From positions 186,001 through 250,000 of the forward strand of contig NZ_JBFEFH010000007.1 in the NCBI RefSeq assembly GCF_040717455.1: a DNA stretch of 64,000 nt, read 5' to 3'. This document shows positions 1 through 11,305 of the stretch, piece by piece. Each line of letters starts with the position of its first letter. Within the stretch, counting starts at the first letter, position 1. The notes beneath the pieces were generated by a model, which saw only the letters and a list, made by a program, of their open reading frames with translations, ran no database searches and was not told the origin of the DNA. The DNA comes from Tautonia sp040717455. Its GTDB lineage: Bacteria > Planctomycetota > Planctomycetia > Isosphaerales > Isosphaeraceae. The position numbers were made by a program, and so were the translations under genes.

Positions 1-1
1 A

Positions 2-2569
<2,568 letters not shown>

Positions 2570-2781
2570 GCCGTCCTTGCCCCTCGCTCCTTCCCGCAAT
2601 CCCCCAGACGGAAGCTCCCTTCATCGAAATGCCGAGAGGCGTCCCTCCTCAGGCAATCGATCCGAGGTCCGCGATTCGTGACCGGTGGACTCCCGCGGCC
2701 ATCGGGCCGAAATCACGAATGTCTCGGGCGTCGGCGATCGAAGGACTCGATCTCGACGCCTCCCGGCGAACCGTCGGCCGA

Positions 2782-5343
2782 TTACTGGCGGCGGGCCTCG
2801 GCCAGGTAGCGATGGACCTCGGTGTAGTCGACCGGCTTGACCAGGTGGAGGTCGAAGCCGGAGGCGAGGCTGCGCTGGCGGACCGCGTCGCCATCGCGGG
2901 CGGTGACGGCGATCAGGGGGGTGTCGGCCAGGCTCGGATCGGCGCGGAGGGTGCGGGCGATCTCATGGCCGTCCATCGGGCCGTCGAGATGCAGGTCGCA
3001 GAGGACCAAGTCGGGCCGGGTCGACCGGGCAAGCTCCAGGGCGGTCGGGCCGTCCGCGGCCAGCTCGACGACATGCCCGGTCCGTTCCAGCACTCGCTTG
3101 GCCACGACGGCGAGCGCCCTTTGATCCTCGATCAGCAGGATGCGGTACGACGGGGCGGGGCCTCGCTGCGTCGAGTCCTCGGCGGGGAGGGCTGTCGAGT
3201 CCTCGGCGGGACGCGAGGGAGGGGGAACGCGCGATGGGCCGGTTTGAGATGCGCCCTGCCCGTTCGGCCGGGAGGCCGGGGCGATCCGGATCAGGCGGTC
3301 GAGATCCGCCACGTCGATGGGTTTGGTCAGGTGGTGGTCGATCCCGGCGGCGATGGCGCGGTCTCGGTCCCGACGCTCACCGTACCCCGAGAGGGCGATG
3401 AGGCGGGTTTCGGCCAGCGAGGGAAGCTTGCGCAGGCGACGGGCCAGTTCGAAGCCGTCGAGTCCCGGCAGGCCGATGTCGAGGACGACGACCTCGGGTT
3501 CGAGCCGCTCGGCCGATTCCAGGCCCGAGGGGCCATCGTACGCCGTGTCGACCCGGTGCCCCTGCTCTTCGAGCAGGCGTTGCAGGGCGCGGGCCATGTC
3601 GCGGTTGTCCTCGACCAGCAAGACATGCCGCCGTTGGTCCTGATCGGCGTCGGAGGGCAGGGGGGCGGGATCGGCCGGCTCGGGGGCGTCGGCCAGGGGC
3701 AATCGGACGGTGAAGGTGCTGCCCCGGCCGGGGCCCTCGCTGGCGACCTCGACGGAGCCGTGATGCAGCTCGACGAGGCGACGCACGAGCGTCAGGCCGA
3801 TGCCGAGCCCGCCTTGCTGGCGATCGAGCGAGCGATCGGCCTGGGCGAACAGGTCGAAGACCCTGTCGCGCATCTCGGCATCGAGTCCGACGCCGTTGTC
3901 GATCACCCGGATGCGGACCTGACCGGGCTGGTCGGGATCGGGCGCGGCGTCCAGGGCGATCCGGCCCCCGGTCGGCGTGTACTTGGCGGCGTTGGTCAGG
4001 AGGTTGACCAGGACCTGCTCCAGACGAATCGGGTCTGCCAGGACCCAGAGCGGCCGGTGACTGACGGTCAATTCCAACCGATGCTGGAGCTCGGAGATGC
4101 TCGGCTGGACGACCCGGACGGCCTGTTCGGCCACCTCAGCCAGGTCGATCGGTCGACTCCGCAGGACGATCCGGCCGCGCTCGACCCGGGCCACGTCGAG
4201 CAGGTCGTCGACGAGCCATCGCATGTGGGCGACCTGGCGTTCGAGGATCGGCAGAACGTCGTCATCGTCGCGGGGCGCCTGGCGGGCGCCGCTGTGCAGC
4301 AAGGCCACGCCGTAGGCCATCGCGGCCAGCGGGTTGCGCAGCTCGTGGGCGAGCATGGCGAGGAATTCGTCCTTGCGGCGGTCGGCTTCCAGCAGTCGGG
4401 CCTCGGCCAGCTTCAAGGGGGTCACGTCGGTCAGGGTGACGATCGAGGCCAGCCGACGGCCGACCTCGTCTCGGATCGGCCCGGAATTGAGCAGGAGCAC
4501 CGAGGGGGAATCGCCGCAACGCAGCGTCACTTCGAGGTTCCGGATCGGCACATCGCCGAGCATCTCGTCGATGGAGAGGGGCAGCCCGATGGCGGCCGCC
4601 GCCTCCTCGGGGTGGGGCCACCCGACATCGCCCGGCGCGGCCTGGTGCAGGGGGAAGGCCTCGTCGAACCGCTGGCGGAGGGGATTGCCGCCGCAGAGGC
4701 GGTGGGCCTCTCGGCTGGCCCGCAGGACAAGTCCGGCCGGGTCACAGACGATGATCGCATCGACCGCCTGATCGATGATCGACCGGGCCAGGCGCTCGGA
4801 GGCCAGCAGTTCCTCGTCGCGCTGTTGGCGAGACATGTCGGTGAGGGTCACGACGATGACGTCGAGGTCGTCGACGGCCAGGCGGCTGGCGCCGAGGTGG
4901 ACCGGCAGCGGCTCGCGATCGCGCCGGTTGAGCCGGAGGTTGCCCTGCTCGGCCTGGTCGGTTCCGTTGCGGGCCGCGGCCATCAGGGCCTCGAGCTCGG
5001 TCACGGAATCGATCGCGAGGAAATCGGTGAGGAACTGGCCCAGGAGGCGGTCGGTCGACTCGCCGAGCAGGTCGAGCAGGGCCTGATTGGCCCGGAGAAT
5101 CCTCCCCTCCAGATCGCAGACCGCGACGCCCTGGGCCATCAGCTCGAGAATCTCCCGGTACGACCGGTCGGCCCCGTCGCGGATGAAGACCTGGGGTGCC
5201 CCCCCCCCGGGGACGATAATGGCATCGGCCGCCCCGCTGTAGAGGGCTTCCAGGGCCTGTTCCGCCTGATCGGCCCGCTGGTTGGCAGCCTCGAGGGCCG
5301 ATCGCAGGGCTTCGAGAGTGGATGAGTCCGGATCCAAGGCCAT
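2782..5343 (-). CDS. Hybrid sensor histidine kinase with two PAS domains and two receiver domains
   Basis: 853-residue cytoplasmic-looking hybrid kinase without membrane segments. Order: a short N-terminal coiled coil (5-35), PAS domains about 61-170 and 185-310, HisKA with phospho-acceptor His333 in LAHELRNP, HATPase_c with N box LTNAAKYTP (449-457) and G box DNGVGLD (482-488), receiver 1 with Asp622 (LDIGLPG) and receiver 2 with Asp783 (LCDLHLDG). A poly-Pro/Ser linker (690-730) separates the receivers. There is no output domain, so it probably passes phosphate to an unseen regulator or phosphotransfer protein. Ten consecutive G (C at 5199-5208 on the plus strand) encode Gly46-Gly48 and could slip. 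It converges with the sigma-54 activator and is divergent from the lipoyl-like operon. Confidence 0.93.
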   Translation of the reverse strand: MALDPDSSTLEALRSALEAANQRADQAEQALEALYSGAADAIIVPGGGAPQVFIRDGADRSYREILELMAQGVAVCDLEGRILRANQALLDLLGESTDRLLGQFLTDFLAIDSVTELEALMAAARNGTDQAEQGNLRLNRRDREPLPVHLGASRLAVDDLDVIVVTLTDMSRQQRDEELLASERLARSIIDQAVDAIIVCDPAGLVLRASREAHRLCGGNPLRQRFDEAFPLHQAAPGDVGWPHPEEAAAAIGLPLSIDEMLGDVPIRNLEVTLRCGDSPSVLLLNSGPIRDEVGRRLASIVTLTDVTPLKLAEARLLEADRRKDEFLAMLAHELRNPLAAMAYGVALLHSGARQAPRDDDDVLPILERQVAHMRWLVDDLLDVARVERGRIVLRSRPIDLAEVAEQAVRVVQPSISELQHRLELTVSHRPLWVLADPIRLEQVLVNLLTNAAKYTPTGGRIALDAAPDPDQPGQVRIRVIDNGVGLDAEMRDRVFDLFAQADRSLDRQQGGLGIGLTLVRRLVELHHGSVEVASEGPGRGSTFTVRLPLADAPEPADPAPLPSDADQDQRRHVLLVEDNRDMARALQRLLEEQGHRVDTAYDGPSGLESAERLEPEVVVLDIGLPGLDGFELARRLRKLPSLAETRLIALSGYGERRDRDRAIAAGIDHHLTKPIDVADLDRLIRIAPASRPNGQGASQTGPSRVPPPSRPAEDSTALPAEDSTQRGPAPSYRILLIEDQRALAVVAKRVLERTGHVVELAADGPTALELARSTRPDLVLCDLHLDGPMDGHEIARTLRADPSLADTPLIAVTARDGDAVRQRSLASGFDLHLVKPVDYTEVHRYLAEARRQ

Positions 5344-5916
5344 ACCTCAAGCGCTCGGTCTGGAAATCGCGTCCGAGGCCGCGATCGCAGGCTCGGGCCG
5401 ACCCCGCGGGTTCGTAACACCGGCGAAGGCGTCCGAGCGAACCGCAGGTCGATGGGCGCCTGGGCCTCGGCGTTGTGACGATATCCACGCCGTGCCTCTT
5501 CCGTTGCCGTCTTCCTGGGGCTCGGGAAACGACCTCGAGAATTCGTCTCGGACGATTCGAAATGTCGCAGCAATTCTCGGACCAGATTCGACTCGACCGA
5601 GGATCTCGGGGGCGAGGAGGTGAGAATCACGGGATCGGGGAGGGGTTTCGGGGTCGGAAGCACGAGGAGCGTCTCGATGCGGTGGTGTCGATCGATTCGG
5701 GACAGCGCGCGGGAGGTCCAACAGGACTTTAATCGGGCCGCCGGAACAGCGTCAACGGCCGATCCGAACGGGACGGCCGATCGGTCGATCGGCGTAGATG
5801 TCTAGCAAGGCGAACCCGGCGGTGGTAGAGTCGAAAGCATCTGTCGCGAACCGGGCGTGCGATGCTGTCGCACCTCGGCCCGCGGAATTGTCTAGACCGT
5901 CAGTCAGGGTTCGTCA
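5344..5916. other. Divergent intergenic region
   Basis: 573 bases between the kinase start and the lipoyl-like gene, both transcribed outward. It must hold promoters for both. The short frames here are Arg/Ser-rich and lack ribosome sites, so I call no gene. I see no convincing promoter boxes, RNA structure or repeat. Confidence 0.6.
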
Positions 5917-6213
5917 ATGCGCCTGGAGGCAGTCGTCCTGCCCAATCTGGGGACCGCCCCGGACGAGCCGATCATCATCAGCCACTGGTTCGCGGCACGG
6001 GGAGCCGAGGTCTGGGAGGGGGACCGGCTGGTCGAAGTGCTGGTCGGCCCGGCCACCTTCGATGTCCCCGCGCCCTGCTCCGGCCGCCTGGCCGAGATCC
6101 GTGGTTTCGAAGATGATCGGGTTTGGCCGGGGATGGTGCTGGGGCTGCTGGCCGTGGGCGATGACGGCCCTGATGCCGACGCGCCGTCGTCGGATGAGAC
6201 CGGATCCCGTTGA
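5917..6213 (+). CDS. Lipoyl/biotinyl-carrier-like domain protein lacking the modifiable lysine
   Basis: A 98-residue protein consisting almost wholly of one lipoyl-type flattened beta barrel. The fold signature is clear: PNLG near residue 9, then VEV, then ATFDVPAPCSG (46-56), which matches the second half of lipoyl domains of 2-oxoacid dehydrogenase E2 proteins. In functional domains an E-T-D-K turn precedes this stretch; here it reads LVGP, so the lysine that carries lipoate is Pro45. It therefore cannot be lipoylated or biotinylated in the usual way. The acidic tail (residues 80-98) looks flexible. First gene of a plus-strand run; its TGA is only 2 bases before the NUDIX ATG. Function unknown; a decoy, scaffold or regulatory subunit is possible. 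Confidence 0.75.
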   Translation: MRLEAVVLPNLGTAPDEPIIISHWFAARGAEVWEGDRLVEVLVGPATFDVPAPCSGRLAEIRGFEDDRVWPGMVLGLLAVGDDGPDADAPSSDETGSR

Positions 6214-6215
6214 CC

Positions 6216-6698
6216 ATGAGTCCCTTCTTCGAGCGATCCGCCGGCGTCATCCCGTTCCGGATCGCCGAGGACGGAACCCCGCGCTACCTGGTGCTCCACT
6301 CGGCCACCGTCCGCAACCCGAGGGCCCGCTGGGAGTTTCCGAAAGGGGGCATGGACCCCGGGGAAACGACCACGCAGACCGCCTCGCGCGAGTTCCAGGA
6401 AGAAACCTCGCTGACTGACTGGAGTTTCCGCAACGGCTTCGAGCGGAGCCTCTCGTATACCTACCTTCGCCAGGGGCGCAAGGTCCTGAAGACGGTCGTC
6501 TACTATATCGTCGAGGTGCATGACACCTCGACCCTGGCCTGCTCGGCCGAGCATACCGCCGACCCGTTCGGTCACTGGCACCGCTGGGGGACCTTCGAAG
6601 AGATTACCCGGCTGCTCTACCACGCCAAGATCCGCCAGCTCTTCGCCGACGCCCACCAGTGGCTGACCGGCGAGCCCGTCCGGGGGCCGGGGCGGTGA
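6216..6698 (+). CDS. NUDIX hydrolase
   Basis: 160-residue NUDIX protein. The NUDIX box is present as G-x5-E-x7-RE-x2-EE around residues 43-65 (GGMDPGE followed by REFQEETSL), with Ser in place of the usual glycine of the EExG part. The family hydrolyses nucleoside diphosphates linked to another moiety. The N-terminal region, with a Val-Leu-His strand and the order of conserved segments, resembles dinucleoside polyphosphate (Ap4A-type) hydrolases, but the substrate cannot be settled from sequence. An in-frame TTG at 6210 also exists, but the ATG at 6216 gives a cleaner N terminus. Likely cotranscribed with the lipoyl-like gene and with tmk 48 bases downstream. Confidence 0.88.
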   Translation: MSPFFERSAGVIPFRIAEDGTPRYLVLHSATVRNPRARWEFPKGGMDPGETTTQTASREFQEETSLTDWSFRNGFERSLSYTYLRQGRKVLKTVVYYIVEVHDTSTLACSAEHTADPFGHWHRWGTFEEITRLLYHAKIRQLFADAHQWLTGEPVRGPGR

Positions 6699-6746
6699 TG
6701 GCCCTCGACGTTCCCGACCCGGTCGCCCCGTGAGCGTGATTCCCGC

Positions 6747-7436
6747 ATGAGCACGTCCGCCCCCCCCCAGCCTCCGGTCTCCCAGGCCCCCGGGATCGGT
6801 CGCGGTGCGCGGGGGACGTTCCTCTGCCTCGAAGGGCCGGACGGCGCCGGGAAGTCGACCCAGGCCGCGCGGCTGGTCGAACTCCTGGAACGGCTGGGCC
6901 TCGGGGTCGTCTCGTGCCGCGATCCCGGCGGCACTCCGCTCGGCGACCGCCTGCGGTCGCTCCTGCTCGACCGAGACGGGGTGCCGATGGGCATGAGGGC
7001 CGAGATGCTGCTTTACATGGCCAGCCGGGCCCAGATGGTCGATCAGATCATTCGGCCCGGATTGGAGTCGGGGAAGGTGGTCGTGTCGGATCGCTACCTC
7101 CTCAGCAATGTCGTGTATCAAGGGCATGCCGGGGGCCTGGAAGTCGAGGGGCTTTGGGGCGTCGGCCGGGCGGCGACGGGGGGATTGATGCCCGACCTGA
7201 CCTTCCTGGTCGACGTGCCCGAGGCGGTCGCCCGCGCCCGGACCGGCGGGCCGAGGGACCGGATCGAGGACCGCGGGGAGGGCTATCGCTCCCGCGTCCG
7301 CCACGGATTCCTCGAGGCGGCCCGGTCGTACCCGGGGCCCATCGTCGTGATCGACGGCGCACAGTCGCCGGACGAGGTCGCCAACCGGATCGAAGGAGAG
7401 GTGCTGCGTGTCCTGGGGATCGGTCCGCGGTCATGA
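6747..7436 (+). CDS. tmk: Thymidylate kinase
   Basis: 229 residues. Phosphorylates dTMP to dTDP with ATP, an essential step of dTTP synthesis. P-loop EGPDGAGKST lies at about residues 28-37, then the DR(Y) element DRYLLS used in thymidine binding and a catalytic-lid region with several arginines (RARTGGPRDR). A 27-residue Ser/Pro-rich N-terminal extension precedes the kinase core and includes a run of eight C at 6760-6767. The last 29 bases overlap the start of the delta' gene, so the two are translationally linked. tmk-holB adjacency is common across bacteria and supports both calls. Confidence 0.95.
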   Translation: MSTSAPPQPPVSQAPGIGRGARGTFLCLEGPDGAGKSTQAARLVELLERLGLGVVSCRDPGGTPLGDRLRSLLLDRDGVPMGMRAEMLLYMASRAQMVDQIIRPGLESGKVVVSDRYLLSNVVYQGHAGGLEVEGLWGVGRAATGGLMPDLTFLVDVPEAVARARTGGPRDRIEDRGEGYRSRVRHGFLEAARSYPGPIVVIDGAQSPDEVANRIEGEVLRVLGIGPRS

Positions 7437-8439
7437 TCGGGTGGTGGACGACCTGCGCCGGGCGGCTTCGAGCGGCCGGTTCCCTCACGCGCTCCTGTTC
7501 GTCGGGCCGGAGGGGATCGGCAAGCGGACCTTCGCCCGGCGGCTGGCCCAGGCGTTGTTCTGCGATCGGCAGGCCGAGGCTTCGCTCGACCCGTGCGGCG
7601 AATGCCCGTCGTGCCGTCAGGTCGCCTCGGGCGATCATCCCGACCTGCACGAGGTCGGCCGGCCCGAGGACAAGCACGAGCTGCCGATCGCCGTCATCCG
7701 GGATCTCTGCCACGACCTCAGCCTCAAGCCCATGCGAGGGATGCGCAAGGTCGCCATCGTGGACGATGCCGACCACTTCAACGAGGAGGCGGCCAATGCC
7801 TTCCTGAAGACCCTGGAGGAGCCCCCCGCCGGCGCGGTCCTGATCCTGGTCGGCACGTCGTCCGAGCTGCAGCTCGATACGATCCTCTCGCGCTGCCGGG
7901 TCGTGCGGTTCGACCCTTTGCCCGAGGCGGAGCTGGCGGCGATCCTCCGCGACCGCGACCCCGAGGCCGACCCGGGCGAGGCCGACCGACTGGCCCAGCT
8001 CGGCGAGGGGAGCGTCTCCAGGGCATTGAGCCTGGCCGACCCGGAGTTGACGAGCTTCCGCCGCCGCCTGGTGGACGAGCTGGCCGACGCCCGGCCGCTC
8101 GACGCGCCCGACCTGGCCCGCCGGCTGGAGGAGTTCATCAAGGACGCGGGCAAGGAGAGCCTCGCCCAGCGGACCCGAGCGGCCGCGATCTTCGGCGAGC
8201 TGGCCCGGTTCTTCCGAGGGGTGCTCTGGCAAGGGGCCGGGCTCGACCCGCAGGCGCCCGACCCGTCCGATCGCCGGGCCGCCGCCGCCCTGGCCGATCG
8301 GCTTGAGCCGGAGGACGTGTATTTGCTGGTCGAACGCTGCCTGGAAGCCGATTACCACCTGCGCAGGCGAGTCTATCTCCCGCTGCTCGTCGATGCCTTC
8401 ACGCGCGATCTGGGACGCTTGCTCTCCGGGCTCCGCTGA
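7408..8439 (+). CDS. holB: DNA polymerase III subunit delta'
   Basis: 343 residues beginning at a GTG inside tmk; the first residues lead straight into the expected GHDRVVDDL start of the clamp-loader module. AAA+ Walker A is GPEGIGKRT (about 31-39), with a zinc-binding cluster CGECPSC plus an upstream Cys (about 51-68), a Walker B-type stretch VAIVDDADHF, and a sensor-1/SRC-like segment LSRCRVV. It is part of the gamma/tau complex that loads the sliding clamp; the delta' ATPase site is usually not catalytic. The C-terminal third is the helical collar domain. The overlap with tmk suggests coordinated synthesis of dTTP supply and replication machinery. Confidence 0.94.
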   Translation: MSWGSVRGHDRVVDDLRRAASSGRFPHALLFVGPEGIGKRTFARRLAQALFCDRQAEASLDPCGECPSCRQVASGDHPDLHEVGRPEDKHELPIAVIRDLCHDLSLKPMRGMRKVAIVDDADHFNEEAANAFLKTLEEPPAGAVLILVGTSSELQLDTILSRCRVVRFDPLPEAELAAILRDRDPEADPGEADRLAQLGEGSVSRALSLADPELTSFRRRLVDELADARPLDAPDLARRLEEFIKDAGKESLAQRTRAAAIFGELARFFRGVLWQGAGLDPQAPDPSDRRAAAALADRLEPEDVYLLVERCLEADYHLRRRVYLPLLVDAFTRDLGRLLSGLR

Positions 8440-8555
8440 TGCGACAGGCGGTGGCCGAGTTGCCTCGACGCGTCGAATGAGGCCAGGCCGGGGCAACCCA
8501 TCGTGACACGGCAACCGGTCGAGGCCGGGCGATCGGCAAGGAGTGGGAGGGGAGG

Positions 8556-9512
8556 ATGGCGGCAACCAACCGGCCCAGGACGATCGTGATTACCGGGGCC
8601 TCGGCGGGGCTGGGGGCCGCGGTGGCAAACGAGCTGGGCAGGGGGGGGCATCGCCTGGCGCTCGTCGCCCGGCGGGAGGACCGGCTGAATCAGGTGGCCC
8701 GAGGGGTTCAGGAGCGCGGCGGATCGGCCCTGCCGATCGTCGCCGACCTGGCCGACCTCGACGCACCGGCCCGGGTCGTTGCGCAGACCATCGAGCACTT
8801 CGGCGGCCTCGACGCCCTGATCAACAACGCCGGGATCGGCCTGCCCGACTACTTCGGCCGGTCCGACCCGGCGGAACTCCGGAGGCAGCTCGAGGTCAAC
8901 TTCAACGCCCCCGTCCTGCTCACGAGGCTGGCCTTGCCGCACCTGATCGCGTCACAAGGGGTGGTCATCACCATCGGGTCGGCCATCGTGCAGATTCCCA
9001 ATCCGATGCTCGGGGCCTACGGGGCGACCAAGGCCGGCCTGGCCTACTGGTCCGATGCCCTCCGGCGCGAGCTGGCGGTGCAGGGGGTCCGGGTCTGCCT
9101 GGTCGAGCTGGGCCCGGTGGAAACCGAGTTCTTCGATGCGGTCGGCCGTCTGGGGGAAGATTCGGGAAGCCAGGTCGATCACGCCCCTCCCGGAACCGTG
9201 TACAACGCCATGCGCGACCGGCCTCCCGCGATCCTCTCGGCTCCCGTCGAGGACGCGGCGCGGCGGATCGCCCGATTGCTCGATCGGCCTCGCCCGCGCC
9301 TGGCCTTGCGTCGGCGGGTCGTCTGGCCGGTCCGCATGATGGGGGCCTTCTTCCAAATCATCCCGGGGCTGGCCGACCTGGGGATCTCGGCCATGATCCG
9401 CCGGATTGATCGCGAGGAAGCCCGGGCCAAAGCGGCCGTCGCCGACGATCGTCGGGGGGCGGGTGGCCGGAGGGCGGGGCGAGGCGCACACTCGGGGGAC
9501 CGAAGGCCATGA
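8556..9512 (+). CDS. Short-chain dehydrogenase/reductase
   Basis: 318-residue classical SDR. Nucleotide-binding TGASAGLG at about 12-19, NNAG at about 91-94, active-site Ser in the ITIGSA stretch and YGATK (about 152-156). An Arg in VARRED after the second strand favours NADP(H). The C-terminal 60 residues extend beyond a usual SDR (about 250), with an amphipathic stretch and an Arg/Gly-rich tail, and may mediate membrane contact. A strong GGGGAGG stretch sits just before the ATG. It contains a run of G near 8639-8646. Substrate unknown; the following glycerol-3-phosphate dehydrogenase hints at lipid metabolism, but only by position. Confidence 0.88.
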   Translation: MAATNRPRTIVITGASAGLGAAVANELGRGGHRLALVARREDRLNQVARGVQERGGSALPIVADLADLDAPARVVAQTIEHFGGLDALINNAGIGLPDYFGRSDPAELRRQLEVNFNAPVLLTRLALPHLIASQGVVITIGSAIVQIPNPMLGAYGATKAGLAYWSDALRRELAVQGVRVCLVELGPVETEFFDAVGRLGEDSGSQVDHAPPGTVYNAMRDRPPAILSAPVEDAARRIARLLDRPRPRLALRRRVVWPVRMMGAFFQIIPGLADLGISAMIRRIDREEARAKAAVADDRRGAGGRRAGRGAHSGDRRP

Positions 9513-9580
9513 CCCGGGACTCGGCGAGCGAGACGCGGAGCCCCGGGCCCGATCCCGAATCGAACACGAGGAGCAACCAC

Positions 9581-11131
9581 ATGCGCAGCCAGATGCTCGA
9601 CGCGATCCGAGGAGGCTCGACCTGGGATCTGGTCGTCGTGGGAGGGGGGTCGACGGGCCTCGGGACCGCGCTCGATGCCGCCGCTCGCGGCTACAAGACC
9701 CTGCTCCTCGAAGCCCGAGACTTCGCACAGGGCACCTCCAGCCGGAGCACGAAGCTGGTGCACGGCGGGGTCCGCTACCTGGCCGGGGGTCAGGTGGGCC
9801 TGGTCCGCGAGGCGCTCCGCGAGCGGGGACGGCTGCTCGAGAATGCCCCGCACCTGGTCTTCGCCAGCCCGTTCCTGGTGCCGACCTATTCCCGGTTCGA
9901 CCTCTTGCAGTACGGCACCGGCTTGACGCTCTATGACCTGCTCGCCGGCAGCCGGAGCTTCGGCCGGTCGCGATGGATCGGCGCGAGCGAGGCGAAGGAG
10001 CGTGTCCCGTCCCTCCGGGCCGAGGGCCTTCGCGGCGGGATCCTCTACTACGATGGCCAGTTCGACGACGCCCGGCTGGCCGTTGCCCTGATGCGGACGT
10101 TCCTCGACCAGGGGGGCACGGCCCTGAACTGGGCTCCCGTGACGAGGATTGTTCATCAAAACGGCCGAGTCGCGGGAGTTGAGGCCCGGGACGAAGAAAC
10201 CGGCGAGGTGTTATCGGTCGCCGCTCGGGTGGTCGTAAATGCCGGGGGCGTCTTCGCCGACACGATCCGACACCTCGACCAAGCCGACGCCCGCCCGATG
10301 ATCCGGGCGAGCCGGGGCTCTCACCTGGTGCTCGACCGCTCGGTCTTGCCGGGATCGACCGCGGTGATGGTGCCGAAGACCGACGACGGGCGGGTCCTGT
10401 TCCTGATCCCCTGGCTCGATCGGGTGATCCTCGGCACGACCGACACGCCGGTCGAAGGGCTGCCGATCGAGCCGAAGCCCTCGCCCGAGGAAGTGAGCTA
10501 CATGCTCGATCACGCCGGTCGCTACCTGGCCAGACGGCCCGAACCGGAAGAGGTCAAGAGTGTGTTCGCCGGACTCCGCCCGTTGATCGATCACGCCGGG
10601 GTCAAGTCGACGGCCAAGCTCTCTCGGGAACACTCGGTGCTCGTGTCCGAGTCGGGCCTGGTGACGATTACCGGAGGCAAGTGGACGACCTACCGCGTGA
10701 TGGCGTCGGACGCGGTCGATCGCGCGGCGAAGGTCGGCGACCTGCCGCGACGGCCGTGCAAGACGGCCTCGCTCCGGCTCCGAGGGGCGACCGATGCGCC
10801 TCCCGAGGGCTCGCTGGCCGAATACGGCTCGGATGCCGCCGAGCTGCGGGCCTTACTCCGCTCGAAACCCGGCTGGGACGAGCCGATCCACCCGAACCTC
10901 GCAACCCGACTCGGCGAGGTGGCATGGGCGGCCCGCTTCGAGATGGCCCGGAAGGTCGAGGACGTGCTGGCCCGCCGGTCCCGCTGCTTGCTGCTCGACG
11001 CCCGCGCGAGCCTCGACGCCGCGCCGAAGGTGGCCGCGGTGCTGGCCGAGGAACTCGGCCGCGACGACGCCTGGCAGGCCGAACAGGTCCGGCAGTTCCA
11101 ATCGCTCGCCGAGGGGTATCTCTTGCCCTGA
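9581..11131 (+). CDS. glpD: FAD-dependent glycerol-3-phosphate dehydrogenase
   Basis: 516 residues. Oxidises sn-glycerol 3-phosphate to dihydroxyacetone phosphate and passes electrons to quinone at the membrane. N-terminal FAD-binding motif GGGSTGLG (about 19-26) is followed by the family signature SSRSTKLVHGG, and later by TGGKWTTYR near the C-terminal helical domain. I place the start at 9581 because GAGGAG lies 7 bases upstream; an in-frame ATG at 9509 would add a disordered 24-residue leader overlapping the SDR gene. No glycerol kinase or facilitator is adjacent, so it probably serves phospholipid turnover rather than a glycerol operon. Confidence 0.93.
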   Translation: MRSQMLDAIRGGSTWDLVVVGGGSTGLGTALDAAARGYKTLLLEARDFAQGTSSRSTKLVHGGVRYLAGGQVGLVREALRERGRLLENAPHLVFASPFLVPTYSRFDLLQYGTGLTLYDLLAGSRSFGRSRWIGASEAKERVPSLRAEGLRGGILYYDGQFDDARLAVALMRTFLDQGGTALNWAPVTRIVHQNGRVAGVEARDEETGEVLSVAARVVVNAGGVFADTIRHLDQADARPMIRASRGSHLVLDRSVLPGSTAVMVPKTDDGRVLFLIPWLDRVILGTTDTPVEGLPIEPKPSPEEVSYMLDHAGRYLARRPEPEEVKSVFAGLRPLIDHAGVKSTAKLSREHSVLVSESGLVTITGGKWTTYRVMASDAVDRAAKVGDLPRRPCKTASLRLRGATDAPPEGSLAEYGSDAAELRALLRSKPGWDEPIHPNLATRLGEVAWAARFEMARKVEDVLARRSRCLLLDARASLDAAPKVAAVLAEELGRDDAWQAEQVRQFQSLAEGYLLP

Positions 11132-11305
11132 TCGCGAGGGGAGGGGGGCCGGATCGAACGGAGCATCCTGGGGTTGCACCAACTCGACGCGGTCGGCGGC
11201 GCCTCGTACGATTGAGGTCCTGTCCGCGGCTCGCCTCTCAACCTCCCATCGGTCTTTCGTGTTCGAATCGCATCGAGCACTGAGGCCGAGCGAGATCAAA
11301 GCCCC

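Noticed and set aside
2629..5325. Open frame of nearly 900 codons on the plus strand opposite the hybrid kinase
   Set aside because: It mirrors the kinase codon for codon, is low in complexity (Gly/Asp/Gln-rich), has no domain and no ribosome site. In DNA this GC-rich the antisense third-position pattern keeps stops away.
6760..6767. Phase variation through the C8 run in tmk
   Set aside because: Thymidylate kinase is essential, so frequent OFF switching is implausible; the run lies in a non-conserved Pro-rich leader.
9509..9580. Longer start of glycerol-3-phosphate dehydrogenase
   Set aside because: The extra 24 residues are disordered and overlap the preceding gene, whereas the ATG at 9581 has GAGGAG at good spacing.
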